From positions 434,001 through 498,000 of the forward strand of contig NZ_JBEPLU010000002.1 of the NCBI RefSeq assembly GCF_040545335.1: a stretch of DNA of 64,000 bases. The letters are read 5' to 3'. The first letter of the stretch is position 1. Every line of letters begins with the position of its first letter. The position numbers were made by a program, and so were the translations under genes. The DNA comes from Phenylobacterium koreense. Lineage in GTDB: Bacteria > Pseudomonadota > Alphaproteobacteria > Caulobacterales > Caulobacteraceae. Below, in pieces: positions 55,825 through 63,493 of this stretch. Below the pieces are notes generated by a model. It saw only the letters and a list, made by a program, of their open reading frames with translations, did not search any database and was not told the DNA's origin.

Positions 55825-57176
55825 CCCGCCCTTTGAAGGGCTGGCCGACCGCTTCGCTCTTCTGGCAGTTGCTGGCCCTGATCGGCGCCAGTCTGGTCGC
55901 CGCCCAGGCGATCAGCCTCATCCTGCTGTTCAACCTGCCGCCGCCGGCGCCGGACTTCTATCGGGCCAGTGAGATCACGCAGGCGCTGCGCGGGCCGCCC
56001 CCGAACATCACTGACCGACGCCCCCTGATCGTCAGGATCAGCGATGAGCCGCCGCCGATGGCGATCGAAAGCAACGTCACCCCCAAGATCCGCGCTCAGC
56101 TCGCCAAGAGCCTCGGCGTTCCGGTCGACAGCGTGGTGATCTCCTCGGCCTCGCGGTTCCCGGTCTCCGACCGCCGGGTCTTCCGGGTGATCCGCGATCG
56201 CATGGCGCGGGCAGGCGAGGAAGAGGAACACTTCCTCATTGCGCCCTTCGACGTGGCGGTGGCGCAGCCGGACGGAAAATGGAAGGTCGTCCGTCCCGAG
56301 CGCGGCATAGGCCTCAGCCCCTGGCAGCAGCGGCTGGTTCTCGTCTTCATCCTTTCGACCCTGGCCATGGCTCCAGCCGCTCTCGTCGTGGCGCGGCGGC
56401 TGTCGGCGCCCATCCGCCTGTTCACCGACGCGGCCGAACGGCTGGGCCGCGACCCGGGCGCACCGCCGCTGTCGCCACGCTCCCTCAAGGGCTCGGCCGA
56501 AATCGCTGTCGCGGTGAGGGCGTTCAACGAGATGCAGGAGCGGTTGCGCCGCTACGTGGAGGACCGCACCACCATGATGGGCGCCATCGCCCACGACCTG
56601 CGCACGCCCCTCACCCGGCTACGGTTCCGGGTCGAGGCGGCGCCCGAGGACGCCCGCGCCAAGATGGTCGGCGACATCGACCAGATGGAGGAGATGATCT
56701 CGGCCGCGCTGACCTTCGTGCGCGACACCAACCGCCCGGGCGAGCGGACGCGGCTGGAACTGTCGTCGCTGCTGGAAAGCCTGTGCGACGAGATGGCCGA
56801 GACTGGCTTCGACATCGAGGTGGAGCGCGGCGAGAAGGTGGTCCTGACCGGCGATCCCGTCGCCCTGCGCCGGCTCTTCACCAATCTGCTGGAAAACGCC
56901 GTGAAGTTCGGCGAGCGCGCCCGCGCCCGCGTCTTCACCGACGGGACCAACGCCGTGGTCGAGATCGAGGATGACGGTCCCGGCATCCCGCCCGAGGAGA
57001 CCGAACGCGTCTTCGACCCCTTCTATCGCCGCGAACCCTCACGCAGCCGCCAGACCGGGGGCATCGGCCTTGGCCTGGCGGTCGTCCGCTCGGTCGCCAG
57101 GGGTCACGGCGGCGACGCCTTCCTGGTCAATCGGCCGGGCGGGGGCCTGACCGCGCGGGTCCAATTGCCGCTCTGA
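55821..57176 (+). CDS. Sensor histidine kinase
   Basis: A 451-residue membrane kinase partnered with the OmpR regulator. There are two transmembrane segments (about 13-35 and 172-192) around a periplasmic domain of about 135 residues. HAMP (about 195-245) is followed by HisKA with His 258 in AHDLRTPLTRLR. HATPase motifs are NLLENAVKFG, DDGPGIPPE and GGIGLGLAVV. The architecture is EnvZ-like. No target gene is identified nearby. Confidence 0.93.
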   Translation: MTRPLKGWPTASLFWQLLALIGASLVAAQAISLILLFNLPPPAPDFYRASEITQALRGPPPNITDRRPLIVRISDEPPPMAIESNVTPKIRAQLAKSLGVPVDSVVISSASRFPVSDRRVFRVIRDRMARAGEEEEHFLIAPFDVAVAQPDGKWKVVRPERGIGLSPWQQRLVLVFILSTLAMAPAALVVARRLSAPIRLFTDAAERLGRDPGAPPLSPRSLKGSAEIAVAVRAFNEMQERLRRYVEDRTTMMGAIAHDLRTPLTRLRFRVEAAPEDARAKMVGDIDQMEEMISAALTFVRDTNRPGERTRLELSSLLESLCDEMAETGFDIEVERGEKVVLTGDPVALRRLFTNLLENAVKFGERARARVFTDGTNAVVEIEDDGPGIPPEETERVFDPFYRREPSRSRQTGGIGLGLAVVRSVARGHGGDAFLVNRPGGGLTARVQLPL

Positions 57177-57526
57177 CGCAAGCGCCGACGATCACTTTGT
57201 CGTTGGATGCGCCTTTCGACGATCCGACGGCTGATATTTCGCGAAGCGCTTTTTTCAGCTTTGCGGCGCGACGAAGGTCAGAATTTTTCGCGACAACTAC
57301 TTAGCGCGCCCCGTTTTCGCGCCTTCGCCCCGGCTCGCCGCAAGATTTCGGGCCCGGCCCAATCGACGCTCAATCGATTCTGCGATCCCCCAGTGCGCGA
57401 ATAGTCGCAGGCTCTTTCGCATTTTACGCGCAACCTCAGCCGCCCTTGGCGAGTTTGCTTGACCGTAACCGGAAGTGAGGCGTCGACCGCCCTCCCCAAG
57501 ACGGTCGATGCGTAGAGGAGCCGCTC
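57177..57526. other. 350-bp gap without a recognised gene
   Basis: I see no credible ORF or RNA gene here, apart from the 5' leader hairpin of the KGG gene at 57480-57511. No GGAAC box at EcfG spacing is present. Confidence 0.6.
57480..57511 (+). promoter_or_regulatory. Leader hairpin with C-rich loop before the KGG gene
   Basis: A 10-bp stem with one G-T wobble (57480-57489 with 57502-57511) and the 12-nt loop CCCTCCCCAAGA. It ends 3 nt before the GAGGAG ribosome site, so it could control translation. C-rich loops of this kind pair with ribosome-binding sequences. Confidence 0.5.
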
Positions 57527-57745
57527 ATGGATCTTGAAACCAACGCCAAGCCGAAGTCCCGCCGCGGATTTGCAGCTATGAATCCCGAACGCCGCCGCGA
57601 GATCGCCCGCAAGGGCGGCGCCAGCGTGCCCGGCGAGAAGCGCAGCTTCGCCAAGGACCGCGACCTGGCCGCTTCGGCCGGACGTAAAGGTGGCGAGTCC
57701 TCGCGCGGCGGCGGCCGCAGCCGCGGCGACAGGCTGGAAAGCTAA
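57527..57745 (+). CDS. KGG-motif stress-induced protein
   Basis: A 72-residue, very hydrophilic protein with two KGG repeats (RRGFAAMNPERRREIARKGG, and AASAGRKGGE). These are related to the stress-induced Bacillus GsiB/E. coli YciG group. GAGGAG lies 6 nt before the ATG, with a hairpin just upstream. It converges on the EgtB-EgtD gene, sharing 3 bases at the stops (CTAA). Likely a stress-protection protein. Confidence 0.85.
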   Translation: MDLETNAKPKSRRGFAAMNPERRREIARKGGASVPGEKRSFAKDRDLAASAGRKGGESSRGGGRSRGDRLES

Positions 57746-59982
57746 GCGCGCAGCAGGACGACTGCGAAGCTCGGAGCGGCGCTTTCCCAAGCCCGTTCCA
57801 GCTTCCAACCTGCCTGCGCCGCCAGCCGACCGAAGCCTTCGACCGTGAACTTGTAGGAGTTCTCGGTGTGGATGGTTTCGCCCGCGGCGAAGCGGAACAC
57901 GCGGCCAGCGACATGCGCCGCGTGTTCGACTTTGCTCTCCAGATGCATCTCGATCCGGCTCGCCTCGCCGTTCCAGACGGCCTTGTGGCGGAACTTGGCG
58001 AGATCGAAGTCGCCGCCTAATTCGCGATTGATCCTCGTCAGGAGGTTCAGGTTGAAGGCGGCGGTCACCCCCTGGGCATCGTCATAGGCGGCGACGAGGG
58101 TCTCCTCGTCCTTGACCAGGTCTATGCCGACCAGGAACTCCGCCCCCTCGCCCAGCAGCCGCCGGGCGTTCTCGAGAAACTCGACCACCTCGCCAGGCGT
58201 GAGGTTGCCGATCGTCGATCCCGGGAAGAAGCCGACCCGCGGCTGATCCTTGGCCTCGGCCGGCAGGGCCAGGGCCTTCGTGAAGTCCTCGACCAGCGGG
58301 GCGACGCGCAGGTTCGGATAGTCGCGGGCGATCGCGCGGGCCGCTTCGTCCAGCGCCGAACGGCTGATGTCGATCGGGACATAGGTCGCCACCTGGGGCG
58401 CTGCGTCGAGCAACAGGCGCGTCTTGGTGCTGGCGCCGCTACCCAGTTCCACGAGGGCCGCGCCCTGCGGGATGACCGCCGCCATCTCGGCGGCCTTGTC
58501 CCGCATCAGGGACAGTTCCGTCCGGGTCGGATAATACTCCGGAAGCTCGGTGATCTCTTCGAACAGCCGCGATCCCTCGGCGTCGTAGAAATACTTGGCA
58601 GGCAGCGCCTTCCGCGGCTTGCCCAGGCCGGCCAGCACATCCCGCTCGAAGCTCGACGCGTCGGTTCGCATATCCTCGTCCCAGGCCAATCTCACCCCCG
58701 AGAACATCCAGCGCTGATGGGGATAGAAGAAGTTGCGGTAGCTCGCCCGCACATGCCCCTCGGGGCTCGCGCAGCAGCCGCCGCGCAGGACCATCTGGCC
58801 CACCATGAACTTGCCGTTGTACTCGCCGACGGCCCCGGCCGCGGGATGGAAGCCCGGATAGGGCGAATAGGCGCTGCGGGTCCATTCCCACACATCGCCG
58901 AACATCTGCCGCAGGCCCGGCTGGGACCTGGCGGCGGCGGGGCCGAACTGGCGCTGCTCGCGGAAGTTGCCCGACACATCCACGAGCGCCGCAGCGGCTT
59001 CCCACTCGGCCTCGGTCGGGAGCCGCGCGCCGGCCCAGGTGGCGAAGGCGTCCGCCTCGTAGAAGCTCACATGCGTCACCGGCGCGTGGGGCGCGAGCGC
59101 GCGGCGGCCCTGCAGGGTCATGGCCAGCCAGGCCCCGTCCGGCCCGCGCTCCCAGTAGAGCGGGGCTTCCCAGGCTTCGGCCTGGACGCGCGCCCAGCCT
59201 TCCGACAGCCAGAGCTCGGGGCGCGCGTAGCCGCCATCGGCCATGAAGGCCAGCCACTCGGCGTTGGTGACCAGCCGATCGGCCAGCCGATAGGGTTCCA
59301 GATAGGCCTTGTGGCGCGGGCCCTCGTTGTCGAAGGCGAAGCCGCCGCCCTGGTGTCCGATCTCCACCAGCCCGCCCGCGAAGGCCACCTCGCCGGCAGG
59401 GCCAGGATCACGGCCCACCGGCAACGCCGGCGCCGGCGCATAGGCGGGCTTCAGCGGCGACTGGGCGAAGAGGTGCAGAATGTCCATCAGGATCAGTTCC
59501 TGATGCTGCTCCTCATGCGCCAGGCCGAGGTTCAGCAGGTCGGCCAGCTCACCCGGCGCGCCCTTGGCCAGCAGCCGGCCCATGGCCTCGTCCACGTGCG
59601 CGCGATAGGCCAGCACCCGCTCCAGCGGCGGCCGGGTCAGCAGGCCGCGCTGCGGGCGCGGCTGCCGCGGGCCAATGGCCTCGTAATAGGAGTTGAAGAG
59701 GTAGCCGAACGCCGGATCGAACAGCCGGTAGTTCGCAAGATGCGGCGTCAGCAGGAAGGTCTCGAAGAACCAGGTCGTATGGGCCAAGTGCCACTTGGTG
59801 GGGCTGGCGTCGGGCATCGACTGGGCGAGTTGGTCCTCTGGCGACAGAGGCGCGGCCAGGGCGAGGGTCGCCTCCCGGACCCGTCGAAAGCGGCCCAGCG
59901 CCCCGCGGGCGTCGGTGGGCCGCTCTGCCGCAGGACTGAAGATCGCCTTGTCGGTCGGTGACATCGTCTGCTCCACGGTCAT
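57742..59982 (-). CDS. EgtB-EgtD fusion: ergothioneine biosynthesis
   Basis: A 746-residue bifunctional protein. Residues about 30-435 are EgtB, the iron-dependent sulfoxide synthase: a DinB-like part with WHLAHTTWFFE and HEEQH (His 156, His 160; His 68 or 65 as third ligand), then an FGE/formylglycine-type part (RLPTEAEWE, GDVWEWTRS, GGCC, VRASYRNF). Residues about 437-746 are EgtD, the SAM-dependent histidine trimethyltransferase (KYFYDAEGSRLFEEI, ELGSGASTKTRLLL, FPGSTIGNL, HTENSYKF). The frame is continuous with no stop between. Together they convert histidine to the ergothioneine sulfoxide stage. Confidence 0.92.
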   Translation of the reverse strand: MTVEQTMSPTDKAIFSPAAERPTDARGALGRFRRVREATLALAAPLSPEDQLAQSMPDASPTKWHLAHTTWFFETFLLTPHLANYRLFDPAFGYLFNSYYEAIGPRQPRPQRGLLTRPPLERVLAYRAHVDEAMGRLLAKGAPGELADLLNLGLAHEEQHQELILMDILHLFAQSPLKPAYAPAPALPVGRDPGPAGEVAFAGGLVEIGHQGGGFAFDNEGPRHKAYLEPYRLADRLVTNAEWLAFMADGGYARPELWLSEGWARVQAEAWEAPLYWERGPDGAWLAMTLQGRRALAPHAPVTHVSFYEADAFATWAGARLPTEAEWEAAAALVDVSGNFREQRQFGPAAARSQPGLRQMFGDVWEWTRSAYSPYPGFHPAAGAVGEYNGKFMVGQMVLRGGCCASPEGHVRASYRNFFYPHQRWMFSGVRLAWDEDMRTDASSFERDVLAGLGKPRKALPAKYFYDAEGSRLFEEITELPEYYPTRTELSLMRDKAAEMAAVIPQGAALVELGSGASTKTRLLLDAAPQVATYVPIDISRSALDEAARAIARDYPNLRVAPLVEDFTKALALPAEAKDQPRVGFFPGSTIGNLTPGEVVEFLENARRLLGEGAEFLVGIDLVKDEETLVAAYDDAQGVTAAFNLNLLTRINRELGGDFDLAKFRHKAVWNGEASRIEMHLESKVEHAAHVAGRVFRFAAGETIHTENSYKFTVEGFGRLAAQAGWKLERAWESAAPSFAVVLLRA

Positions 59983-60082
59983 TGGTTTCCGGCGTCAGGC
60001 GCCCTTCACCCCGACAGGACCGCAGCGCAGGCAACCGGCCCTTGGTTCCCAAATCTGGTGGCTGAACCACGAAGCGCAAGCC

Positions 60083-60107
60083 GGAACGGTTGATCAAAGG
60101 GAACGTT
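60083..60107 (+). promoter_or_regulatory. Perfect EcfG promoter upstream of ecfG
   Basis: GGAAC (60083-60087), a 16-nt spacer and CGTT (60104-60107), 57 nt before the ecfG ATG: an exact consensus match. It implies autoregulation of the sigma factor. Confidence 0.75.
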
Positions 60108-60164
60108 GAAAGGCCACGCAATCGCGCGCCGGCGTCAGGCCAAGGCGGGCGAATTGAGGTCAGC

Positions 60165-60701
60165 ATGGGCGGTGACGGCGAATGGCGCAGCGAGGTCGTG
60201 GCGATGATCCCCGCGCTGCGGGCCTTTGCCTGGTCATTGAGCCATAACGGCTCCGACGCCGACGACCTGGTGCAGGACACGCTGATCAAGGCCTGGACCA
60301 ACCGCGACAAGTTCGAGCCCGGGACCAATCTCCGAGCCTGGCTGTTCACGATCCTGCGCAACACCTACTACACCCAGGTGATCCGCCGCCGCCGCGAGGT
60401 GCGCGACGAATCCGGCGAGTACGCCAACAACGTCCGCACCCCCCCGACCCAGGACTGGAGCGTCGCCATGCGCGCGCTGCAGTCAGCCCTCGCGCAGTTG
60501 CCGCCCGAGCATAGGGAGGCGCTGATTCTGGTGGGCGCCGCGGGCCTCTCCTACGAGGAGGCGGCCGAAATCTGCGGCTGCGCGCTCGGCACCATCAAGA
60601 GCCGGGTCAACCGCGCCCGCGCGCGCCTCCTGAAGATCATGGACGCCGAGGAAGCCTCCGACGTCATGGCGCAGGACACCCCCGAGGCAAGCCGGGCCTA
60701 G
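60165..60701 (+). CDS. ecfG: EcfG-type ECF sigma factor (general stress response)
   Basis: A 178-residue sigma factor with regions sigma-2 (DADDLVQDTLIKAWTNRDKF, RAWLFTILRN) and sigma-4 (LPPEHREALILVGAAGLSYEEAAEICGCALGTIKSRVNRAR). Wording such as GTNLRAWLFTILRNTYY and AAEICGCALGTIKSR is characteristic of the EcfG/ECF15 group (SigT of Caulobacter). No nepR or phyR is adjacent, so it could be a second paralogue. GAGG lies 5 nt before the ATG. It is divergent from the ergothioneine gene. Confidence 0.88.
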   Translation: MGGDGEWRSEVVAMIPALRAFAWSLSHNGSDADDLVQDTLIKAWTNRDKFEPGTNLRAWLFTILRNTYYTQVIRRRREVRDESGEYANNVRTPPTQDWSVAMRALQSALAQLPPEHREALILVGAAGLSYEEAAEICGCALGTIKSRVNRARARLLKIMDAEEASDVMAQDTPEASRA

Positions 60702-60727
60702 CGGCGGAGGTCACCACCGCTACTATG

Positions 60728-60750
60728 CCGGTCGACTCGAATTCGACCGG
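60728..60750 (+). promoter_or_regulatory. Small hairpin before the M20 peptidase ribosome site
   Basis: A perfect 8-bp inverted repeat CCGGTCGA/TCGACCGG with a 7-nt loop, between the ecfG stop and the GGAG site of the next gene. It could attenuate or gate translation. Confidence 0.4.
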
Positions 60751-60757
60751 AGCCTCC

Positions 60758-62029
60758 ATGTCCCGCAGCCTGCCCCTGGCGCTCGCCCTGTCCGTCATCG
60801 CCGCCTCCTCCGCCACGGCCGCGCCAAGGGACGACGTGGCGAAGATCGTCAGGAGCCCAGCTTTCAAGACCGTGACGGCCACCTTGGACAAGGACCACGA
60901 CCGCACGGTCGCCGACATCGTCACCCTGACCGAGATCCCCGCCCCGCCGCTCAAGGAGGCCGAGCGCGCCAAGGCGTACAAGGCGATGCTCGAGGCCCAC
61001 GGCCTGACCGATGTGGAGATCGACCCTGAAGGCAACGTCATGGGCCTTCGCAAGGGAACTGCCGGGGGGCCGGTCGTGGTGGTTTCGGCCCACCTGGACA
61101 CCGTCTTCCCGGAAGGCACCGACGTGAAGGTGCGCCGCGAGGGAACCAAGCTCTACGCGCCAGGCGTCGCCGACGACACCCATAATCTCGCGGTATTGCT
61201 GGCCTGGATCCGCGCTCTGGACGCGGCCAAGATCCGCACCAAGAGCGACATCCTGTTCGTCGCCACCGTGGGCGAGGAAGGCGCCGGCGACCTGCGCGGG
61301 GTCCGCTACTTCTTCAATCAGGGCAAGTACAAGGACCGCACCAAGGCGTTCTTCTCGGTCGACGGACTGAGCCCCAGCGGCATCACCCACATCGGCGTGG
61401 GATCGAAGCGCTACCGCGTGACCTTCTCCGGCCCCGGCGGCCACTCCTACGGCGCGTTCGGGATCGTCAATCCGATGGCGGCAATGGGCAAGGCGATCAC
61501 CGACTTCTACGAGGTGCAGGTCCCGACCAGCCCGAAAGTGACCTATTCCGCCTCGGTGACCGGCGGCGGAACCTCGGTCAACGCGATCCCCAGCAAGGTC
61601 TTCACCGAGTTCGACATGCGCTCGGCCGACGCCGGCGAACTGGCCAAGCTGGACGCTCGTTTCAAGACCATCATGCAGCAGGCGGTCGACCACGAGAACG
61701 CCACCCGCTCCACGAGCGTCGGCAAGGTGAGCGTCGAGATCAAGCCGATCGGCGACCGCCCCGCCGGCCAGACCGCAAAGAACACGCCGCTGGTGCAGAG
61801 CATGGCCGCCGCGATCGAGGCCATGGGCTACGAGCCCCAGTATGACGCCTCCTCCACCGACGCCAACGCCCCGATGGCGTTGGGCGTCCCGGCCATCACC
61901 ATCGGCGGCGGCGGCAAGGGCGGGCGTGCCCACTCCCTGGACGAATGGATCGACGTGGCGAAGGAAGGCCGCGCCAAGGCGATGAGCGTCGGCCTGGCCG
62001 CCATACTGGCGGTCGCCGGGACGGACTGA
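60758..62029 (+). CDS. Secreted M20 family metallopeptidase
   Basis: A 423-residue zinc aminopeptidase/carboxypeptidase-like enzyme with a signal peptide (about 1-21). Zinc-binding and catalytic motifs are SAHLDTVF (His and following Asp), YAPGVADDTHNLA and the Glu pair in VGEEGAGD. GGPGGHSYGAFG belongs to the dimerisation domain. The ATG at 60758 has GGAG 5 nt upstream; ATG at 60725 would lengthen it by 11. It follows ecfG closely and might be cotranscribed from its promoter. Confidence 0.87.
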   Translation: MSRSLPLALALSVIAASSATAAPRDDVAKIVRSPAFKTVTATLDKDHDRTVADIVTLTEIPAPPLKEAERAKAYKAMLEAHGLTDVEIDPEGNVMGLRKGTAGGPVVVVSAHLDTVFPEGTDVKVRREGTKLYAPGVADDTHNLAVLLAWIRALDAAKIRTKSDILFVATVGEEGAGDLRGVRYFFNQGKYKDRTKAFFSVDGLSPSGITHIGVGSKRYRVTFSGPGGHSYGAFGIVNPMAAMGKAITDFYEVQVPTSPKVTYSASVTGGGTSVNAIPSKVFTEFDMRSADAGELAKLDARFKTIMQQAVDHENATRSTSVGKVSVEIKPIGDRPAGQTAKNTPLVQSMAAAIEAMGYEPQYDASSTDANAPMALGVPAITIGGGGKGGRAHSLDEWIDVAKEGRAKAMSVGLAAILAVAGTD

Positions 62030-62048
62030 TCAGGCTCGTCGGCGCGCC

Positions 62049-62074
62049 GGAACGGGGACCCAGGCCATATCGTT
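62049..62074 (+). promoter_or_regulatory. Perfect EcfG promoter of the DWR-repeat gene
   Basis: GGAAC (62049-62053), a 17-nt spacer and CGTT (62071-62074), 29 nt before the ATG of the next gene. It is an exact match to GGAAC-N17-CGTT. Confidence 0.75.
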
Positions 62075-62103
62075 TCTCTTCAAGAGCCGAGGAGGATCAA
62101 ACG

Positions 62104-62811
62104 ATGCGAAATCGCTCTCCCGACGACCCGCGCGCCAACGCCCCGCGCTCCGGCGCATCGCAGCGCGATCCTCAGCGGAGCTTCGGCGAGGAAGGCCGCT
62201 ATTCGTCAGACCAGGCCCGCTACTACGGGGCTGACAACCGCTCGTTCAGTTCGCTGGCCACCCACCGGCCGATCGGCGAGCGGCCGGCGTGGCGGCGCGG
62301 CCGCTACGATGCGGGGCGCCAGCCGGACCTGGAGCTTCCCTATGACGAGGAAGACGCCCTGACCCGCGGCTACTACAGCCTCGAAGGCCCGCACGGCGGT
62401 CAGGAGTTCGGCATCGAGCCGCACGGCCACCGCGAGCCGATCGTCCGGCGTCGCCCAGGACCGGTCAGGACAAGGCCCGAGATGCCCTATGGCGACCAGG
62501 AGATCGACCCGACCGACAAGGGGGTCCGGCAGTTCGGACCGCCGGCCGACTATGCCTATCACCCGGATTCGGACATCGAGTTCGAACTCGACTATCTGGA
62601 CTGGCGCGAGGAACAGCTCCGCGCCCATGACCGCGAGTATGCGGACTGGCGGGACGAACAGCGGCGCAAGTACGACGCGGAATATGTCGCCTTCCGCTCC
62701 CAGCGCCGCGACCACTTCGAGCGCAGCTTCGCGGACTGGCGAAACCAGCAGGGCCCGCTGACGGCGCCGGAGAGCGAAGGCGGCGAAACCCCGCCCGAAG
62801 ACAAGGTCTAG
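62104..62811 (+). CDS. Hypothetical protein with DWR repeats, predicted stress regulon member
   Basis: A 235-residue, highly charged, low-hydrophobicity protein, rich in Arg, Asp, Glu, Tyr and Gly. The N-terminal 150 residues look disordered. The C-terminal part (about 165-220) holds imperfect repeats of the form DWR-x-EQ-x-R-x-x-D-x-EY (LDWREEQLRAHDREY, ADWRDEQRRKYDAEY, VAFRSQRRDHFERSF, ADWRNQQ), likely helical. AGGAGG lies upstream. A perfect EcfG promoter precedes it. I recognise no family; a structural or protective stress role is inferred only. Confidence 0.75.
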   Translation: MRNRSPDDPRANAPRSGASQRDPQRSFGEEGRYSSDQARYYGADNRSFSSLATHRPIGERPAWRRGRYDAGRQPDLELPYDEEDALTRGYYSLEGPHGGQEFGIEPHGHREPIVRRRPGPVRTRPEMPYGDQEIDPTDKGVRQFGPPADYAYHPDSDIEFELDYLDWREEQLRAHDREYADWRDEQRRKYDAEYVAFRSQRRDHFERSFADWRNQQGPLTAPESEGGETPPEDKV

Positions 62812-62815
62812 GCCT

Positions 62816-63076
62816 TCAGACCGCGATCTGCTGGGGACCGCCCTCCCCCGCCACGATCACCCAGGCGCCAGGGACGTCGGAGACCTGCAGTTCCACGTCG
62901 CCGTACCAGGCGGTGTCGCGCTGCGGATCGCAGTCCAGCAGGATCGCGCCGTCGCCTCCCTCCACGAACAGGCGCTCGATGCTGTCCGCGCTTGCCGAGA
63001 TGCGCAGGATGACGCGGCCGGCGGCGCGAAGCTCGGCGAGTTTGGCGTTCAGGCGATTCTGGAGGCCTTCAGTCAT
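62816..63076 (-). CDS. Small hypothetical protein
   Basis: An 86-residue protein with no signal peptide or membrane segment. Alternating hydrophobic strands (ERLFVEGGDGAILLDCD, DTAWYGDVELQV, AWVIVAGEGG) suggest a small beta-rich fold. The start at 63076 is chosen; a longer frame to 63130 has no ribosome site. It converges on the DWR-repeat gene with a 4-nt gap. No function assigned. Confidence 0.6.
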   Translation of the reverse strand: MTEGLQNRLNAKLAELRAAGRVILRISASADSIERLFVEGGDGAILLDCDPQRDTAWYGDVELQVSDVPGAWVIVAGEGGPQQIAV

Positions 63077-63263
63077 GGGTCCGAGCCTTGGCTTGAGGCG
63101 CAGACTTAACCCTAACGGGCCCACGCTCAAGCCTCGAACGCGGAGGAAACAGCGAGGCTGCTTTTTCTTTGCCCAGGGCCGTTGCTCCCGGCCGCCGGTT
63201 TCGGCTATGGAGTGCGACCCGATTTGGCCCGCAGGCTTTCCGAAGCCGCAGCCGATCAGGGCT

Positions 63264-63353
63264 GGTGACGTGGCCGAGTGGCTGAAGGCAACGGTTTGCT
63301 AAATCGTCATACTCGAAAGGGTATCGAGGGTTCGAATCCCTCCGTCACCGCCA
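63264..63353 (+). tRNA. tRNA-Ser (anticodon GCT)
   Basis: A class II tRNA of 90 nt including an encoded CCA. The acceptor stem GGTGACG/CGTCACC is closed by discriminator G. The anticodon GCT (63298-63300) lies in the loop TTGCTAA, flanked by a 5-bp stem. A long variable arm (CATACTCGAAAGGGTATCG) and the T loop TTCGAAT are present. It reads AGC/AGT codons. Confidence 0.97.
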
Positions 63354-63426
63354 CCTAATCCCTGAAATCTGTCCCCTCCTCGCGGCGCTGGCGCAGCCCC
63401 GGGCTGCGGCCGCTCTGAAACGAGAA

Positions 63427-63454
63427 GCGCCGCCCCGGAGGACCGGAGCGGCGC
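63427..63454 (-). terminator. Terminator of the TonB receptor gene
   Basis: A GCGCCGC/GCGGCGC outer stem (63427-63433 with 63448-63454) with an inner CCGG/CCGG stem. On the minus strand it is followed by TTCTCGTTT. It lies 40 nt after the receptor stop. Confidence 0.6.
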
Positions 63455-63493
63455 ACGTTGGAGGAGTTGGCGGGCTACTCCGTTGGCCTGGAA

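Noticed and set aside
57207..57404. A 65-residue frame in the gap before the KGG gene
   Set aside because: No ribosome site, Arg-rich composition without a domain, and no conserved look.
59983..60082. EcfG promoter facing the EgtB-EgtD gene
   Set aside because: A GTTCC is present near 60045 but no AACG lies 16-17 nt from it in the right direction.
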